Source: Lepidurus packardi
Lineage: Eukaryota; Arthropoda; Branchiopoda; Notostraca; Triopsidae
NCBI GenBank assembly: GCA_023053545.1
Contig: JAKZAN010000001.1
Coordinates: forward strand, 3,802,565 to 3,866,564
DNA: 64,000 bases
Direction of reading: 5' to 3'
Shown: positions 10,362 through 24,273 of the stretch, piece after piece
Layout: each line of letters opens with the position of its first letter
Numbering within the stretch: the stretch's first letter is position 1
Notes under the pieces: generated by a model
The model's database searches: none
Told to the model about the DNA's origin: nothing
What the model saw: the letters and a program-made list of their open reading frames with translations, nothing else
Made by a program: the position numbers and the translations under genes

Positions 10362-11974
10362 CTACGGTTTAGAATTTTGAGCGATAGCTTGACCGACTCG
10401 AACGATTTGCCCAAGCTGGACGGTAAATTTAAAGTCCTTGGGGGCCTGAAAAATAAGGACCATTGTAGAGCCAAAGTTAAACTCACCGAATACTTCACCT
10501 TTCTCCTGATGGAGACCCTCCCCGCCTGCACGTTCCTTGCGGAAGTTGTAGTCCGTCGTCCTGCGACGTCCGGCACGACAGTTTGTTTCCAATTCCTACA
10601 ATACAAAGAAAAGAAAACTGTTAAGGCACTTTCAAAAACGCAAACTCGTCGACTAACTTACTGGATCTTTATACACTCGTATGGAGCCGACATTGGTAGC
10701 TCCGACCGCTGTCATGCTGAACAAGCCGTACTGCCACTGGCCAAAGTAAACGGCTCGCTCGTTGAGGGCAAGTAAGCCGGGGACCCATTTGGAAACGCTT
10801 GGGTTTACACTAAGGAGTTCCCCTAAGATAATATTCCGGTTAGTAACACCCTTTGTTGTTCTCATGGCGAATTACCTGGAAAGTGTCGCCGCAATGAAAT
10901 ATCCCATTCAACGGGGGAATGAAACCGATGGTAGTCCCCGGGCGCCAGATAGATGACACAGTAGTGGAGGCCGGAGGTTGGGGACCCTGTTGAGAGTTGC
11001 ACCAGTTCAGAGGGTCCCAAAAACTGGCGCAGGGAGTAATACACCCCCTTCACCTGTCCCAACAGTCCATTCCGGTCCACTGCGCCCAAATGGAGGACTT
11101 TCCCATCGGCTGGTGACACCTGTTGTAGAAAACAAACAATATTTAGTACGAGAAACGAGTGCATAAAAAACCCCATCAACTTACAATGCAGTCCGTAGTG
11201 TTGATAGGGCGTGCGCCTGGTTTAAGCGGCCGTCGAAAAAATTCGCCGATGCTGGAGTAGTCGGACAGGTTGTCCGATGCGGCTTCTTCGACGTTTACGC
11301 CAAACGTCCGCGCGTAGAACCCAAGGACCGGCTTCCTCATCCACCGAGGCAAACGGGTGTTGGCCAGTCGTCCCCAGGTGCGCGACAGGGTCGCCCAGGG
11401 CAAGCTGCGATAAGCACGTACCTGTTATCCAAGATAAAAGCATATTAGGTACTTGACTCACATAGCAATTGCTACGCCAGATGGATACAGAAGATCGTAT
11501 TAGTCGAAAGAAATTCCCTTAGGGGATTGAATTGATCTTACCTTAAAAGCTCGCGCACAGGCATGCCACGAACGAGGCAAAGCGATCCGTGGAGCAGCGT
11601 CATCTGTTAAAGAAAACACAAGTCAAGTGTTAGGGAGACTGAAAAAAAGGTCCCATAATATATATCACAGAAAAATACGTACGTACAACAAACGTACATA
11701 GGAAACAACATACAGAAAAAAGCTGCTTAGGATTTCAGGAGAATTGGGCCATCCATGACCTCCAAAGTACAACAAGACCATAAGGACTTCGTTCACAATT
11801 TTTTATGGGTATTGCTGGAAAATAAAAACCGATTAGGACTCCTGTTACAACTCTGTTGCTTTCTTATCGAAAGGGAAAAACCATAGCACTCGCGGTTGAA
11901 ACTATTTGGCTAAGCTTCTTCTAAGACTAGATGTACTTGAATGGTAAACAAAAAGGCAAAAAACGCTTACCCAT
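10362..11974 (-). CDS. PISD: Phosphatidylserine decarboxylase, mitochondrial type, copy 2
   Basis: Exact second copy of the gene at 4085-5697. Exons on the minus strand: 11974-11971, 11603-11542, 11421-11185, 11119-10876, 10822-10662 and 10595-10362. I see no base difference from copy 1 in exons or introns, so both copies should encode the same roughly 313-residue proenzyme with intact SPADG, YHRFHSP and FGST active-site motifs. Because each array unit has its own upstream region, both copies could be expressed. The third, partial unit stops long before PISD. Alternative: the second copy is an assembly duplicate of one locus. Confidence 0.88.
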
Positions 11975-12710
11975 GGTCCAGGCAACCCGTATGAAATGAG
12001 GAACCTTCTAAGGTTGAAAAACTGAGGGCACAATACACGAAAACTTTGGGAGAAAATGCAAAAGGCTCCTTCCTGGTTAACGATAGCAAGAAGACTTACC
12101 AAAACAAGTGACAACAATGAAAGTTATAGCGTCACTTGGCGTAACTTCCGGGTTGGCCAGTTCATTGCGTCATTGGTTCCCGAACCCGCTTCCTTCGGGT
12201 TGCTATCCCCAGCATCAACGGTAGAGGGTTGGACGAATATGCGATATGTTGACGCCCTCTTTACCGGTGTCTGGGCGACACTTGATTAATATGGCGGCAA
12301 AACAACTCCTGTATGACACCTATAAATAGTCCAAAAATATGAGTTCCCTGGTTTCACCGACTGTGGAAAAGAATACGGGGTAGAACCTGGAGTTCATGAT
12401 AGAAATGGGTCGGGTGAACGTAAGCTTGGTTAATTTCTAGTTAAGTATTCATATTTTTATGTATACTAATAACAGCTGGAAAGACAAATTCAGATGCAAA
12501 ACCTGATGAGAGAACGCGTGGTAGCCACACAGATAGCTCGAGCATGAGAATAGCTATATTGGATTGGAGTTTTTTCTATTGTGAGTGCATTAGGAAGGAT
12601 TGATGGGTAACAAACTTCAAACTCTATACTAACATACTTACAGTGCTTGTACCTTTCATGTTTCTCACCTTCAAGTTATAAAAGGACCAGAAGACCTGGC
12701 CTACTATTGC

Positions 12711-13447
12711 CCTTATTTCTGAGCAATGCGGACACAGACTTGAAGAACAGATTCATCTCTTTGAGAGCATCAAGCCACTATTTACTAAAGGTATATGCTT
12801 CATTATCCAGTGTGATATTTTTACTAATATTTGCTTTATTAGCCCATGCTTGTTACTTTCAAAAAGCGTTCGAGAATGATCATGTCCCAATTGTGCAAAT
12901 GTCTACCGTCACCGAAGAAGGAGTAGTGGAAGTAAAGACAGACGTAATTAATTATTAATAATTATTATTATTAATAATAATTATTTATTGGTTTTCTGGT
13001 GTTCAATTTGGATTGTCTAGGCTTGTGAGCGTTGATTGCTAGCTCATCGTGTGGAAGGCAAGATGCGTAGCTAGAAGGTAGAAGGCGTCTTGAACCGTCT
13101 AAACGTAGGCGAACCCAGGCGAAAAGATAACGTTGTTCGTCCAGTTTGCATTCCGGACTCTGTTTCGCAGAAGAAAGCAGCTCAAGCTGAGAAGGAGAAA
13201 ACAAAAAGGACGGGACGAGCTATCGAATTGGAACAAGGGGACGACCACATTGTGGATTACAGAAAGAATTATGACCTGCCATACGACTTCAAATACGACA
13301 AAATTCCAGAATTCTGATAAAACAAAAACATTGCCGACTACATTGATCCGGATCTTATGGTGGTTAGTTTACCGTTTTATCTCCGGCCGGTTTTTTTACT
13401 TTGTTATCTTAAAAAGAAAAGAAATTGGAGCAGTTGGAAAATGCTAA
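12711..13447 (+). pseudogene. GTPBP4: NOG1 (GTPBP4) pseudogene fragment, array copy 3
   Basis: Third copy of the same dead remnant, complete to KKLEQLEN, with identical disabling changes. It is the only recognisable gene piece in the truncated third unit. Confidence 0.85.
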
Positions 13448-13719
13448 CTGGGTAGTTTCGACATCATTTATGGCCCTTGAAATTAAATCTGGAAGGACTT
13501 GAGAAGAGAATACAAGTTTGCCTTGAAATAAACTTTGAAATGACTTTTTACTCGTTTATTACTGCTGATTTTGAGATGTTTTTGACTTTCCTTCAGTTCC
13601 AAATGAGCTGTTTTGCTCCCTCCCCCCGTAATACGTACTTGCGTATTTGTTGTACCCATAGAGCGCTCCCTGTAATACGTACTTGCTTATTAGAAATAGA
13701 CGAAATAACAATGTCTGAA

Positions 13720-13838
13720 GAAACAAACGTACATAGGAAACAACATACAGAAAAAAGTTGCTTAGGATTTCAGGAGAATTGGTCCATCCATGACCTCCAA
13801 AGTACAACAAGACGATAAGGACTTCGTTCACAATTTTT
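13720..13838 (+). repeat. Copy of PISD intron-1 sequence at the array edge
   Basis: About 117 bp matches unit positions 5410-5526 (inside PISD intron 1) in the same orientation. At least three substitutions separate them, making it more diverged than the array copies are from one another. It follows directly on the truncated third unit. Confidence 0.8.
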
Positions 13839-13850
13839 GAGAGAATAAGA

Positions 13851-13915
13851 GGGTCCCTGCGTTGTGATTAGGGGAGTACTTGAGGAATAGGGTGGATGAG
13901 AACACTTACCAAGAG
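13851..13915 (-). repeat. Inverted piece of the LTR/leader sequence
   Basis: The reverse complement of this stretch, including CCCTAATCACAACGCAGGG, matches unit positions about 1214-1275, with a few differences. It suggests an inversion or a second insertion of the same retroelement at the array boundary. Confidence 0.7.
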
Positions 13916-14096
13916 AAGTATGGTAGACTTGTTGTTACCAGAATGTTATCAGAATGCTTTCTTTAAGACTACGCATGTACAAGAGAAATTACGAGTTTAT
14001 ATACACAAGTGAAAGGACACTGGATAGAGGAGTAAATGAACATCAAGGAGAAATTAACTAAAATAAGTGGATTAAGCATATTTCTAGAAGGTTCAT

Positions 14097-14360
14097 CGGC
14101 CATACGTGAAAACGTCAATTTTCTGTCGAGAATGTGTTTAATTATGTGAAGATGCTACATCTCATAAGAATTAGAAAGGTTTAAGCTTGGCAAAGCATAT
14201 ATTTCTTCGTTTCCGAAAAAGTCTACTTTCCGAAAATGAACAACACGGATGGAAACGTCTATCCTTTGCCGTTGCAAAATACTTTTTGATAGGAAAGCGA
14301 TAGGAAAAGACTTGTTTCACAGAAAAGTGTTTAAATATGTGAAGGTGTAGCCTTCAGCTT
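14097..14360 (+). repeat. Dispersed repeat, left member of an inverted pair around SMAD4
   Basis: Shares GGCCATACGTGAAAACGTCA, GTGTTTAATTATGTGAAG, CCGAAAATGAACAACACGGA and a GATAGGAAAGCGA block with the reverse complement of 20230-20750. Identity is roughly 75-85 percent by eye, with internal gaps. No transposase or terminal repeats were identified. Confidence 0.75.
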
Positions 14361-14499
14361 AATGAAAGTGAACGTTGCTTTGTTTGTTGTCTGGACACAT
14401 AAACTATTCGCCGTTCTGGGACTAGTTAACCAACATTACAAGTAATGATATTTAGAGTCCCGTCTAACCTAGGTATTACCCTATCTCGAGCTCCTGAGT

Positions 14500-15110
14500 A
14501 TTGCACTACGAAGGCGTTTAGCGCAGTACCTTAAGAAGAACCGCCCTCTCTTGTCATCCGTCGAACTCCACTTATGGTCGGATTCGGAAATTGCCCTTCA
14601 TTGGATGCAAGGGACGAAACCGCCTAGACGAGCCCTTGAAAATAAGACGTTTGAGATAATTAGCATTGTTAAGCAATTGTCAGCTTCTGTACACTATTAC
14701 GTGTCGTACGACAATCCAGCTGATATCCTGATACGGGATATTAATATGAAACAACTCAAAGAATCGTTCATCTGGTCCAATGGTCCCTCACACTAATTTC
14801 GCTTCGTTGAAAGTACTCCCTCTGTTAATCTTTTAGTAATCCCGAAGCCAAACCGAATACCCCAACTGCTGAAGAACCTGAGAATCCCATTCTCCAACGT
14901 TACAGTTCTTGGAACCGACTTCTACGAATTGCTGCATGGCTTTACCGATTCATCTACAATCTCAAATCAAACGAAAAGAGAACAGGCCCGTTAAGTGTTC
15001 ACGAATTACGGATATGCAATGTCAGCATTTTGCGACTGGCTCAAAACCGCTGTTACCCGGACGTATTGAAGGCTCTTAGCTTCGGGGACGATACTCTTAA
15101 CACCTGCGCA
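14500..15110 (+). mobile_element. BEL/Pao-type retrotransposon pol fragment
   Basis: Contains the BEL/Pao RNase H hallmarks LWSDSEIALHWMQG and DNPADILIRD, and SFIWSNGPSH at 14551-14796. A frame break follows, then RYSSWNRLLRIAAWLYRFIY and KRTGPLSVHELRI at about 14895-15020, the linker between RNase H and integrase. RT and integrase are absent and no LTRs were found. It is a dead 5'- and 3'-truncated remnant. Confidence 0.8.
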
Positions 15111-15134
15111 TTTACCATATGGAAGACGCTAAAC

Positions 15135-15440
15135 TCATGCGAAATTTTAAAATTTTCTTAAATTTTAGAAATTTCAACATTTTTTCAAAATTTTTCACAA
15201 TATTTTGGAATTTTAAATTTTTTCGAAATTTTTCGCAATTTTGAAGCAGTAAATTCGAAAAATTCTACAGACGATTTTATGCTTTTGAAGCCGAAAATGT
15301 GAAAAATATTCAAAATATCGATTTTTGGCATTTTAAGCCGAAAAGTCAACGAATTCTTCAAAAGACGATTTTGTGCGTTTGAAGTAGAAAAACGAAATAT
15401 TCCACAAAAATACGATTTTGTGCTCTACAATAACAAATCG
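15135..15440. repeat. AT-rich degenerate tandem repeat
   Basis: Runs of AAATTTT/AATTTTT followed by degenerate 60-70-bp units sharing GACGATTTT(A/G)TGC(T/G)TTTGAAG. It lies between the BEL remnant and the SMAD4 promoter. Confidence 0.6.
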
Positions 15441-15735
15441 ATTCCTTTGTGGATCGATACCGCAGTTGGGAGCATGTCAAAGGGTTTGTTGATTTGTGTT
15501 TGTTTTCTTTCAACTTTGACGTGTTTGAAAAACACGATCATATTTTGCTTGGGTAAGTGGAATGTAACTTTTCGACTCATGTGTAGCTTTTCTTGATCCT
15601 CCTAAGCTTTATTATTCGTCAAATTTGAATTGTGTGATGAAGTACAGCGTGGTCCAAATCCAGGTTATGGCGTCTTGGAAGTTTATTGTTTTGACTTTTG
15701 TAGGCTCATTAAGGGTTTAATTGGGCACAAATAAG

Positions 15736-18113
<2,378 letters not shown>

Positions 18114-18114
18114 A

Positions 18115-19200
18115 TTTGTATGCTGCGTTGTTTCCTTGCCGTTTGCTAATAACAGGACACCTTTTGGAATTTTAAGCGGGCATTTGAGCTCCCTTTAATA
18201 ACTTTGACTTAAGCGTTTTATCTGCTACTGGAAAAAAAGTATATTTTTAGCAAATTCAAATGATTTGCAGTGGTTTTTATCTTCCGTCGTCGTTTGGGCT
18301 GTTGTCATTGTAAAGAAGCGGCAAAATACTGTATTACAGAATGCAGTGCGTGGAGTTACCATAACTGTCTTGACCGTTTGTTATAACATTGCAACACCCC
18401 GTTATGTGTGAGTTTCCTTATGATTCCTGAATTGCAAGGCAAGGCTACACTTTTGACTCATTTTCCACGAAGTTCTCGTTGTAATGGCGGTTATAATTAC
18501 AGAACAAACAAGCTACATTTGTAGGAAGCAAGAATGATGTTAGCCAAAAGATGAACTTGCGGGTATTTTTTTAGAGTATTGCTTTGAGAGTATTTTTAGT
18601 TTTTTAGTCCTTGTTTTTGCTCAAATTAATAGTTTAGCATTTTAAAGCGTTTGCATCATTCCGCATGCGCGGTTCTGTATATCTGAAGTTGGGACGTAAT
18701 AAGTGATGGCGCTGGTGTCGAAGCTGCTTGTAACCATCCTATAAGGAGGGTCGTCTCCCCACTACAATTATTAGCTGGGAAGTACTTTAAGAATTGCCAA
18801 GCTTATACTATCTTGGTGTGCTAAACCTCAGTTTTGTAAAGAAGGAAGCTTACGACCCTTCGAGTCGTTTCTCCGTAAGTAGTTTCTCATTTTCTCCATA
18901 ATGAAATGGCAAGTATATGCCGTTTAAAATTTCTGCAGCTATTTTTGTCGTACATTTTTATGGCGTGTTACTTTTTGCTTTGAACATCCTGATCTTAACG
19001 TATGGAAGCATCATCACATATACATGTTGTAGACTATTTAGCGTTACCCAGGTTGCTATTACAGGTTAAGTTACGTCTCCATAATACTTAGAATTAGCAC
19101 TGCGTAGAGCTTTATTTATTTATTTTTGTGTAATCAGAAGACGGTACAAGCATTGGTAAAAAGTTCACTCATTTAAAGTATTTAGGCCTATCCGTTTATT
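18115..19200. other. SMAD4 downstream region, no gene recognised
   Basis: AT-rich sequence with stops in all frames. GC-richer stretches at 18660-18780 (CGCATGCGCGGTTC, then AGGAGGGTCGTCTCCCC) could be a promoter or UTR, but no coding sequence follows. Confidence 0.35.
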
Positions 19201-19231
19201 ACGTTAAGCTAGCCGGACCCTCTTGTTTACC

Positions 19232-19352
19232 AAAAGCAGCAACCCCGCATAAAAGCGGGTTCTGAGGGAGGTGGCTTAGAAGCAGCAAGCCGCATAAGCG
19301 GATTCAGCCATGTTGTAGGAGGTTCTTAAAAGCAGCAAAACGCATGTTGCAC
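19232..19352 (+). repeat. Three tandem AGCAGCAA-CCGC hairpin units
   Basis: Units of about 47 bp start at 19237, 19282 and 19332 with (A)AGCAGCAA. Units 1 and 2 contain small perfect hairpins, CCCGC-ATAAAA-GCGGG and CCGC-ATAA-GCGG, followed by TTC. Unit 3 is degenerate. Confidence 0.6.
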
Positions 19353-20229
19353 GTGATCTTTTTTTCTCCCCATGCCTTGCTGCGGCTTACGCCCTAGGGT
19401 GCTTAGAACCGAAATAATAAATATAAAAATATTATGTGTTCAGTAGGTGGCATGGGTTTTTGACAACTGACGGCAACAAAACGGAAATAATATTAATATG
19501 ACTAAAAAAACGTACAGTGAAAGTGGAATGTTATCTTAACAGCCCCGTCCTTTGTTGTTTAAGTAACAAGTTTTTATAACCAAGAAGACCAAATTATGCT
19601 TAACAAATGCCTTAATACAAAATAAAAACCTGAAATAAAAATTAAAGGACGAGAAGTTCGCAACTTTTCTTTGGGAACGTAAGTGATCTGATGCTGCTGC
19701 TGATTTTTTTCTTCGTTTCAATTCTTGTAAGGCAGCAAGCAGTATGACTATGTTTTTTGCAAAGTTCTTAGGCTGACATAAAGCCACGACTATTGGGAAA
19801 AGCCTTTGATCAGTCAAAAAGTCTGTGGGTTAACTTAAAATGTAGTTTCAATTTTGCCAGTTCACGTAATAAATATAGGCTCTAGTCTGTTTAAAAGTCT
19901 ACACCGGAAGGAAATGTGTGTCACGTCTTGTGTTGAGATATTATAAAAAGGCTTCTGTAGGAAAATGTGTGGATCTCAGTTTGATTAAAGTAGAAATGGT
20001 ACGTCTGTCTTGTCTTGTTGAGTCATACATAGTGCTTTGGTAGATATGGCATTTTCCAACAAGTCTCGTAGAGGGCTGTGTGAAACAGTTCATTTCTCGA
20101 TCTATCTATATTTATGCATAATAAATTCTTTGATAGCTGTTGTTTGACTGGTAAACTTAATTATGACGCAAAGAATATTACTTTGACCCACAGAATTTCC
20201 GGAGCTCTAAAATAGGAAAGGAATTTTTT

Positions 20230-20750
20230 TCGTGACGGCCATATCGAGAGTTTGGAAGCATGTGGACAACATTTTTCTGTCAAAAAGTATTTTTACTGTC
20301 GCTTTCCTATCAGAAAGTATTTTGAACCGCAAACGATGGACGTGTTTCCGCTTACACCTTTGACAAATGAAGTGTTTGTCCAAGTTTTCTTGGAGAAACT
20401 TTAATTCTCGTCCAGTTGCTCATCTTGCGCAAAAGAATAGCGAGAAATAGGAGAGACAATCAATCAAAATATATAGTTTCATTAATAAGACGTCTCCTGA
20501 TTTGTATAAAGATCTATAAATAAGTAGTACATTCTGAAAAATAGTTTGTTATATAACCATCTTTCTTTCACATCCGTGTTGTTCATTTTCGGAATGTAGA
20601 CTTTTTCCGACGCGAAGAAATATGCTTTACCAAGACTAAACCTTTTCAGTGCTTTATTAGGTGTAGCACCTTCACATAATTAAACACATTATCGACAGAA
20701 AGTCCATTCGAACGACCAAAAAATGACGTTTTCACGTATGGCCAATTATT
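20230..20750 (-). repeat. Dispersed repeat, right member of an inverted pair around SMAD4
   Basis: Its reverse complement matches 14097-14360: the GGCCATACGTGAAAACGTCA block at the far end, the CCGAAAATGAACAACACGGA block, and a block with CTTTCTGATAGGAAAGCGAC. A segment of about 200 bp at 20370-20565 has no counterpart on the left, so it is an insertion here or a deletion there. Confidence 0.75.
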
Positions 20751-21440
20751 TTTTTTTCAGAGCATTATTTGCGGTGCATTTGTGATCAGTTAAGGCCTAC
20801 ACTAGAAAAGAGACCGATTCGGTTTTTATTCGGATTGGTTATTTTTTATATTTATATGAGGAAAACGTTTTTACGAAGTGACGAAATGCTATTTTGTCAT
20901 ATCCTAGTCCTAACTTAATCAGATAAGTTGTCTAGACGCGACTTTTAGGCATTAGCTAAATGTTGGTCATAGTTAATGAAGTTGTAACAACTTTATCAAT
21001 TCGGAAACTTCGTTAACAGTTGATTATCATTAGCGTTAATGTTGTTGTTTCTAGACGACTCACTTAAACACATTTAACTCAGCATAGTCGGAGTTGATTA
21101 TCGGCATTAACTAGTCCCATCTATAGCCTAGGTATAAGGATGTGTATTTCTTATCAGTTAACCTTGGTATTGGGAGATTATGTTTGGTATTTGACCTAAG
21201 TCTTTGATCTGACCTGACCTTATTCCACTTGTACTGTTGATTAACCGCACTCGGACGACTAATTGTTGTGATCTTTCTATATTTGCGTCCTGAACTACCC
21301 GTATATAAGCTCCGACGGTTTTGGCTTTGGAAAAAAAAGGTTCCTGTGTTGTTTTAATGAATAGACCAGGTTCTTTTGGAGTGCATTATCTAACTACCAA
21401 AGTCAGGCAGCAACCATGATTAACTTTAAGTAAGCTGCAT
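20751..21440. other. AT-rich intergenic stretch, no gene
   Basis: No coding sequence is recognised. A TATA-like GTATATAAG at 21300-21308 sits about 150 bp before the duplicated repeat block and might be an LTR or promoter remnant, but no partner is visible. Confidence 0.3.
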
Positions 21441-21450
21441 GACGATTACG

Positions 21451-22465
21451 ATCGCAAGAATTACAATGACAAATGTAGGGCGTTTAGATTAGTTAAAGGA
21501 ACTTGTTTTACTAGACTACTTTTTACAAGACCTCGAGTAGATTGTGTGATTGCTCGAAGAAATCTGTGCTTGTACCTATCCTGAATCCAAAAAGTTTTTA
21601 TCCGCCTGAGGTAATCTCTAGAGAATTGGAGGCTGTATACAGCAAGTCAAGGAAGTGATCAGCTTACGCCAAGGGTAGCATAATTAAGGAATACTACTGT
21701 AGGAAACTGTTTTGGGCAAAATAAGATTGTTTTGATTGTTTGGGCCGAGTGGATTCGGTCTTGGCACAACGGTAAGATCCTGCAAGTTTATTCAAACTAT
21801 TCTTCGGTTAAATTGGTCAGTAATCTACATCAGCGTCTAATCAAGACTGGGTGCTTGGCGGATTCGATTATATTAACAAGAGAACGCGCGTGAGACCTCA
21901 AGGGCCATTGGACCCGAAGAAGAAGAGGAACGTTTATAAAACGTTTGATCGGAATGTGCAGAATGGCTAAACAATATACAAAAGGAAATGTACAGTCAGA
22001 AGCAAACGGTGTGAATGAAAGAGAAAGGAGAAGTCGGAAGTCTGATCTGATACTTGATTTTTGGCATCTTGGAAGTGAGCTGTACGTGGTCAGCTATAAT
22101 TGTGTAGGGATTGTTCTTTACACTACTACGTATGGAGGAACACCGTCGGCTATCTAGTGTCTTCCGCCTTCTATGCAACGCTATGTTTTAAGCCACATAA
22201 CATTACATTCTTCGTATAAAAGCTAATAATCTTATTATAGCCAAATTTGCAAAACAGGTAAGAAGTGTAAAAGCAATGAGCAGATGCGGGCACTAGCAAA
22301 AATAAGGAAAAATCTCAAAATAGTTAGAAAAGATTTTGTAGACGTTGCTACTTCCTGTCAAAGTCGATCGGGAGTTATGAGCTTTTGGTTTTCGTGGACC
22401 GTCGGAACGTGGGAAGAAAAGACAGGAAGGGAATACACGGTGAGCTAACTTACCGACTTCGAAGA
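21451..22465 (+). repeat. Dispersed repeat block, copy A
   Basis: Pairs with 23240-24060 in the same orientation. Shared landmarks are AGTTAAAGGAACTTGTTTTA, GGTAATCTC/GATAATCTC, ATTGGAGGCTGT, TAGTGTCTTC, AGCCAAATTTG and GACAGGAAGGGA. Identity looks like 70-80 percent with indels. No transposase is visible. A 70-codon frame at 21945-22157 is not conserved in copy B. Confidence 0.7.
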
Positions 22466-23239
22466 ATAAGCAGCTTCTATAAGCATGGGTTAATGTTGTA
22501 TTAATATAGGCTAAGTGTCTTTATTCTGTATGGCAAGCAAATTCACTCGTTACACAGGGTTAAAGTAATCACGGATCAAAAGTAAAAACTCGACTTTACT
22601 GTTCGCACTCTGGTACACGACTTGCCTTTTCTAGCTCTCGTACGTGACTCATCCTACTACCACAGTATTTATTTTTTCAAACGTAGTCTACCTGGGTACA
22701 ACTTTTTCCGAGGTTTGCGAAATGTGCTTATTTGTCAACTTGCGCTTCAGTTAATGAGAATTAGGGTGTCTACACGGGGTTTAATGGAAATTAACCAATG
22801 TTCTTAGAACTTGAAACAATCTCAAGAATTGGAAAGCTTAATCGATGGCTAAAATTTAATTCAGGTTCGCAACGAGATGTTTATTGAACTCATGGAGAAG
22901 GATTGGGCGTCTTTTTCACCTTTATTTGGACTTCATTTGGAAAAAAACTAGAATAAATGAGCCCAGTTTGGATTTGATATGGCCCACCAAAAAGAAGTAC
23001 AGATGAAAACCCAACAGAAGTGAGTAAAATTCTCAAAATATTTACCACTCTGAAATAAAAACTCGAAATGTGGTCCGTTTTCGCCGTTTATTGACACGAC
23101 AGAGAGAATAGACGTAGATTGTTTGCAGAAGTCGGTCAAAAGTCTTCCAAGTATCCTCCACCCCCTATTTTCGCGGTATTGGTATGGGAAGGTCGTGAAG
23201 AACGAAAGAAGCAAAAGTGAAGGACATTTATTTTGATCG
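22466..23239. other. Spacer between repeat blocks, no gene
   Basis: Open frames up to 104 codons occur on the minus strand (22948-23262), but they carry no recognisable motif and no counterpart in the paired repeats. Confidence 0.3.
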
Positions 23240-24060
23240 CAAGAATTAAAATGAAAAGACAATGAAAGTGTTGGGCTTTTTAGATTATAGTTAAAGGAAC
23301 TTGTTTTACTTGGCTACTTTTACAAGAGCTTGCGTAGATTGCGTGAGCGCTGGCGAAGAATTACATCTTTTGCCTATGCTGATTCCACTTTATATATCCG
23401 CAAGAGATAATCTCCTATATAGGGTATTGGAGGCTGTTCTACGAAAAGTCTAGGAAGTGCTAGCCAAGTTAAGTCAATAGGCCCTTCTAAGGAATAAGTA
23501 TAAAGGAACACAATAAGAAAGTCAACATAGAAGACAACTCATAAGGGGTCCAAAGAGGGCAACTTAGAATTTCCGATTAGGGAATTCTGGAACCGGTGTT
23601 GCTGAAGCAAATTTTTTTCATAGCTTAAGTTTATGACCAGTTGATTTGGCGTAAGTTATCTTCGTATTAGTTATTACAGTAGCATATATTGTATATAAGT
23701 AGTTATCTTTGTATATAGCTTCTTTATCAGTACCGGTTCTTACAATTCTTATTCTTATTTGTATCAGTTCTTATTTATTTGATAGTACTTTTTTAAAACA
23801 GTAAACAGAAAAGACACATAGCCCATCAGCTATGTAGTGTCTTCTTCTATCAACACTATTAAACCGCATGGCAAATTCTTCATATAAGCCAAATTTGGAA
23901 GACAAAGTTTGAGGTAGAAAAGCCTAAAAACAAGTAGTGGGTGCGGGGCAATAGCAAAAGTAAGGAAGATTCTGGAAAAAGCAGAAAAGATTGTGTAGCC
24001 TAACGTACCGTGGGAATCGAAGACAGGAAGGGAGTACACGGTGAGCAGTACTGACTTTTT
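23240..24060 (+). repeat. Dispersed repeat block, copy B
   Basis: Counterpart of 21451-22465. A further short piece of the same family (GGGTGTGGGCAATAG, then AAAGTAAGGAAAG) recurs at 24239-24270. Just after the block, AAACCCGGAGCGACTA is repeated at about 24073 and 24112. Confidence 0.7.
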
Positions 24061-24161
24061 GCCTAAAAGCCTAAACCCGGAGCGACTAGGCGGCAAAACC
24101 TCGAAAAGCCGAAACCCGGAGCGACTATAGGCAACCACCTAGCAGTCTACAAAGTTGTATT

Positions 24162-24245
24162 TAGTTTTTGCGATCTTTAGAGTTTCCTTTATTAATTCTT
24201 TTAGTTTTCGCTAAATTTCACGCTTCATTTCGCTGTTATTGGGTG
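24162..24245 (+). repeat. Short dispersed repeat shared with 27090-27175
   Basis: Both stretches end in CGCTTCATTTCGCT and are preceded by similar TTTAG/TTAG, TTTCC/TCTC and TTAATTC/TTCATTC words. It probably belongs to the same mosaic repeat as the blocks to the left. Confidence 0.5.
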
Positions 24246-24273
24246 TGGGCAATAGAAAAAGTAAGGAAAGCCG

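Larger units (their letters stand above)
1..13719. repeat. Tandem array, 6,277-bp unit, two full copies plus a partial third
   Basis: Copy 1 is 1-6277, copy 2 is 6278-12554 and copy 3 is 12555-13719, all in the same orientation. Copies 1 and 2 are nearly identical: by eye I find eight single-base differences (positions 986, 1325, 1376, 1577, 1912, 2082, 2529 and 3068 of copy 1) and no indels. Copy 3 follows the unit to its base 1165 and then departs abruptly. At 986 copy 3 agrees with copy 2. The window opens inside the array, so more copies may lie to the left. The near-identity means either a very recent duplication, ongoing homogenisation, or an assembly that placed haplotypes in series. 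Confidence 0.97.

Noticed and set aside
21741..21870. tRNA-like A box (TTGGCACAACGGTA) and distant GGATTCGATTA as B box
   Set aside because: The spacing is too long for a tRNA and no cloverleaf can be drawn; it might be a tRNA-derived SINE head but support is too thin.
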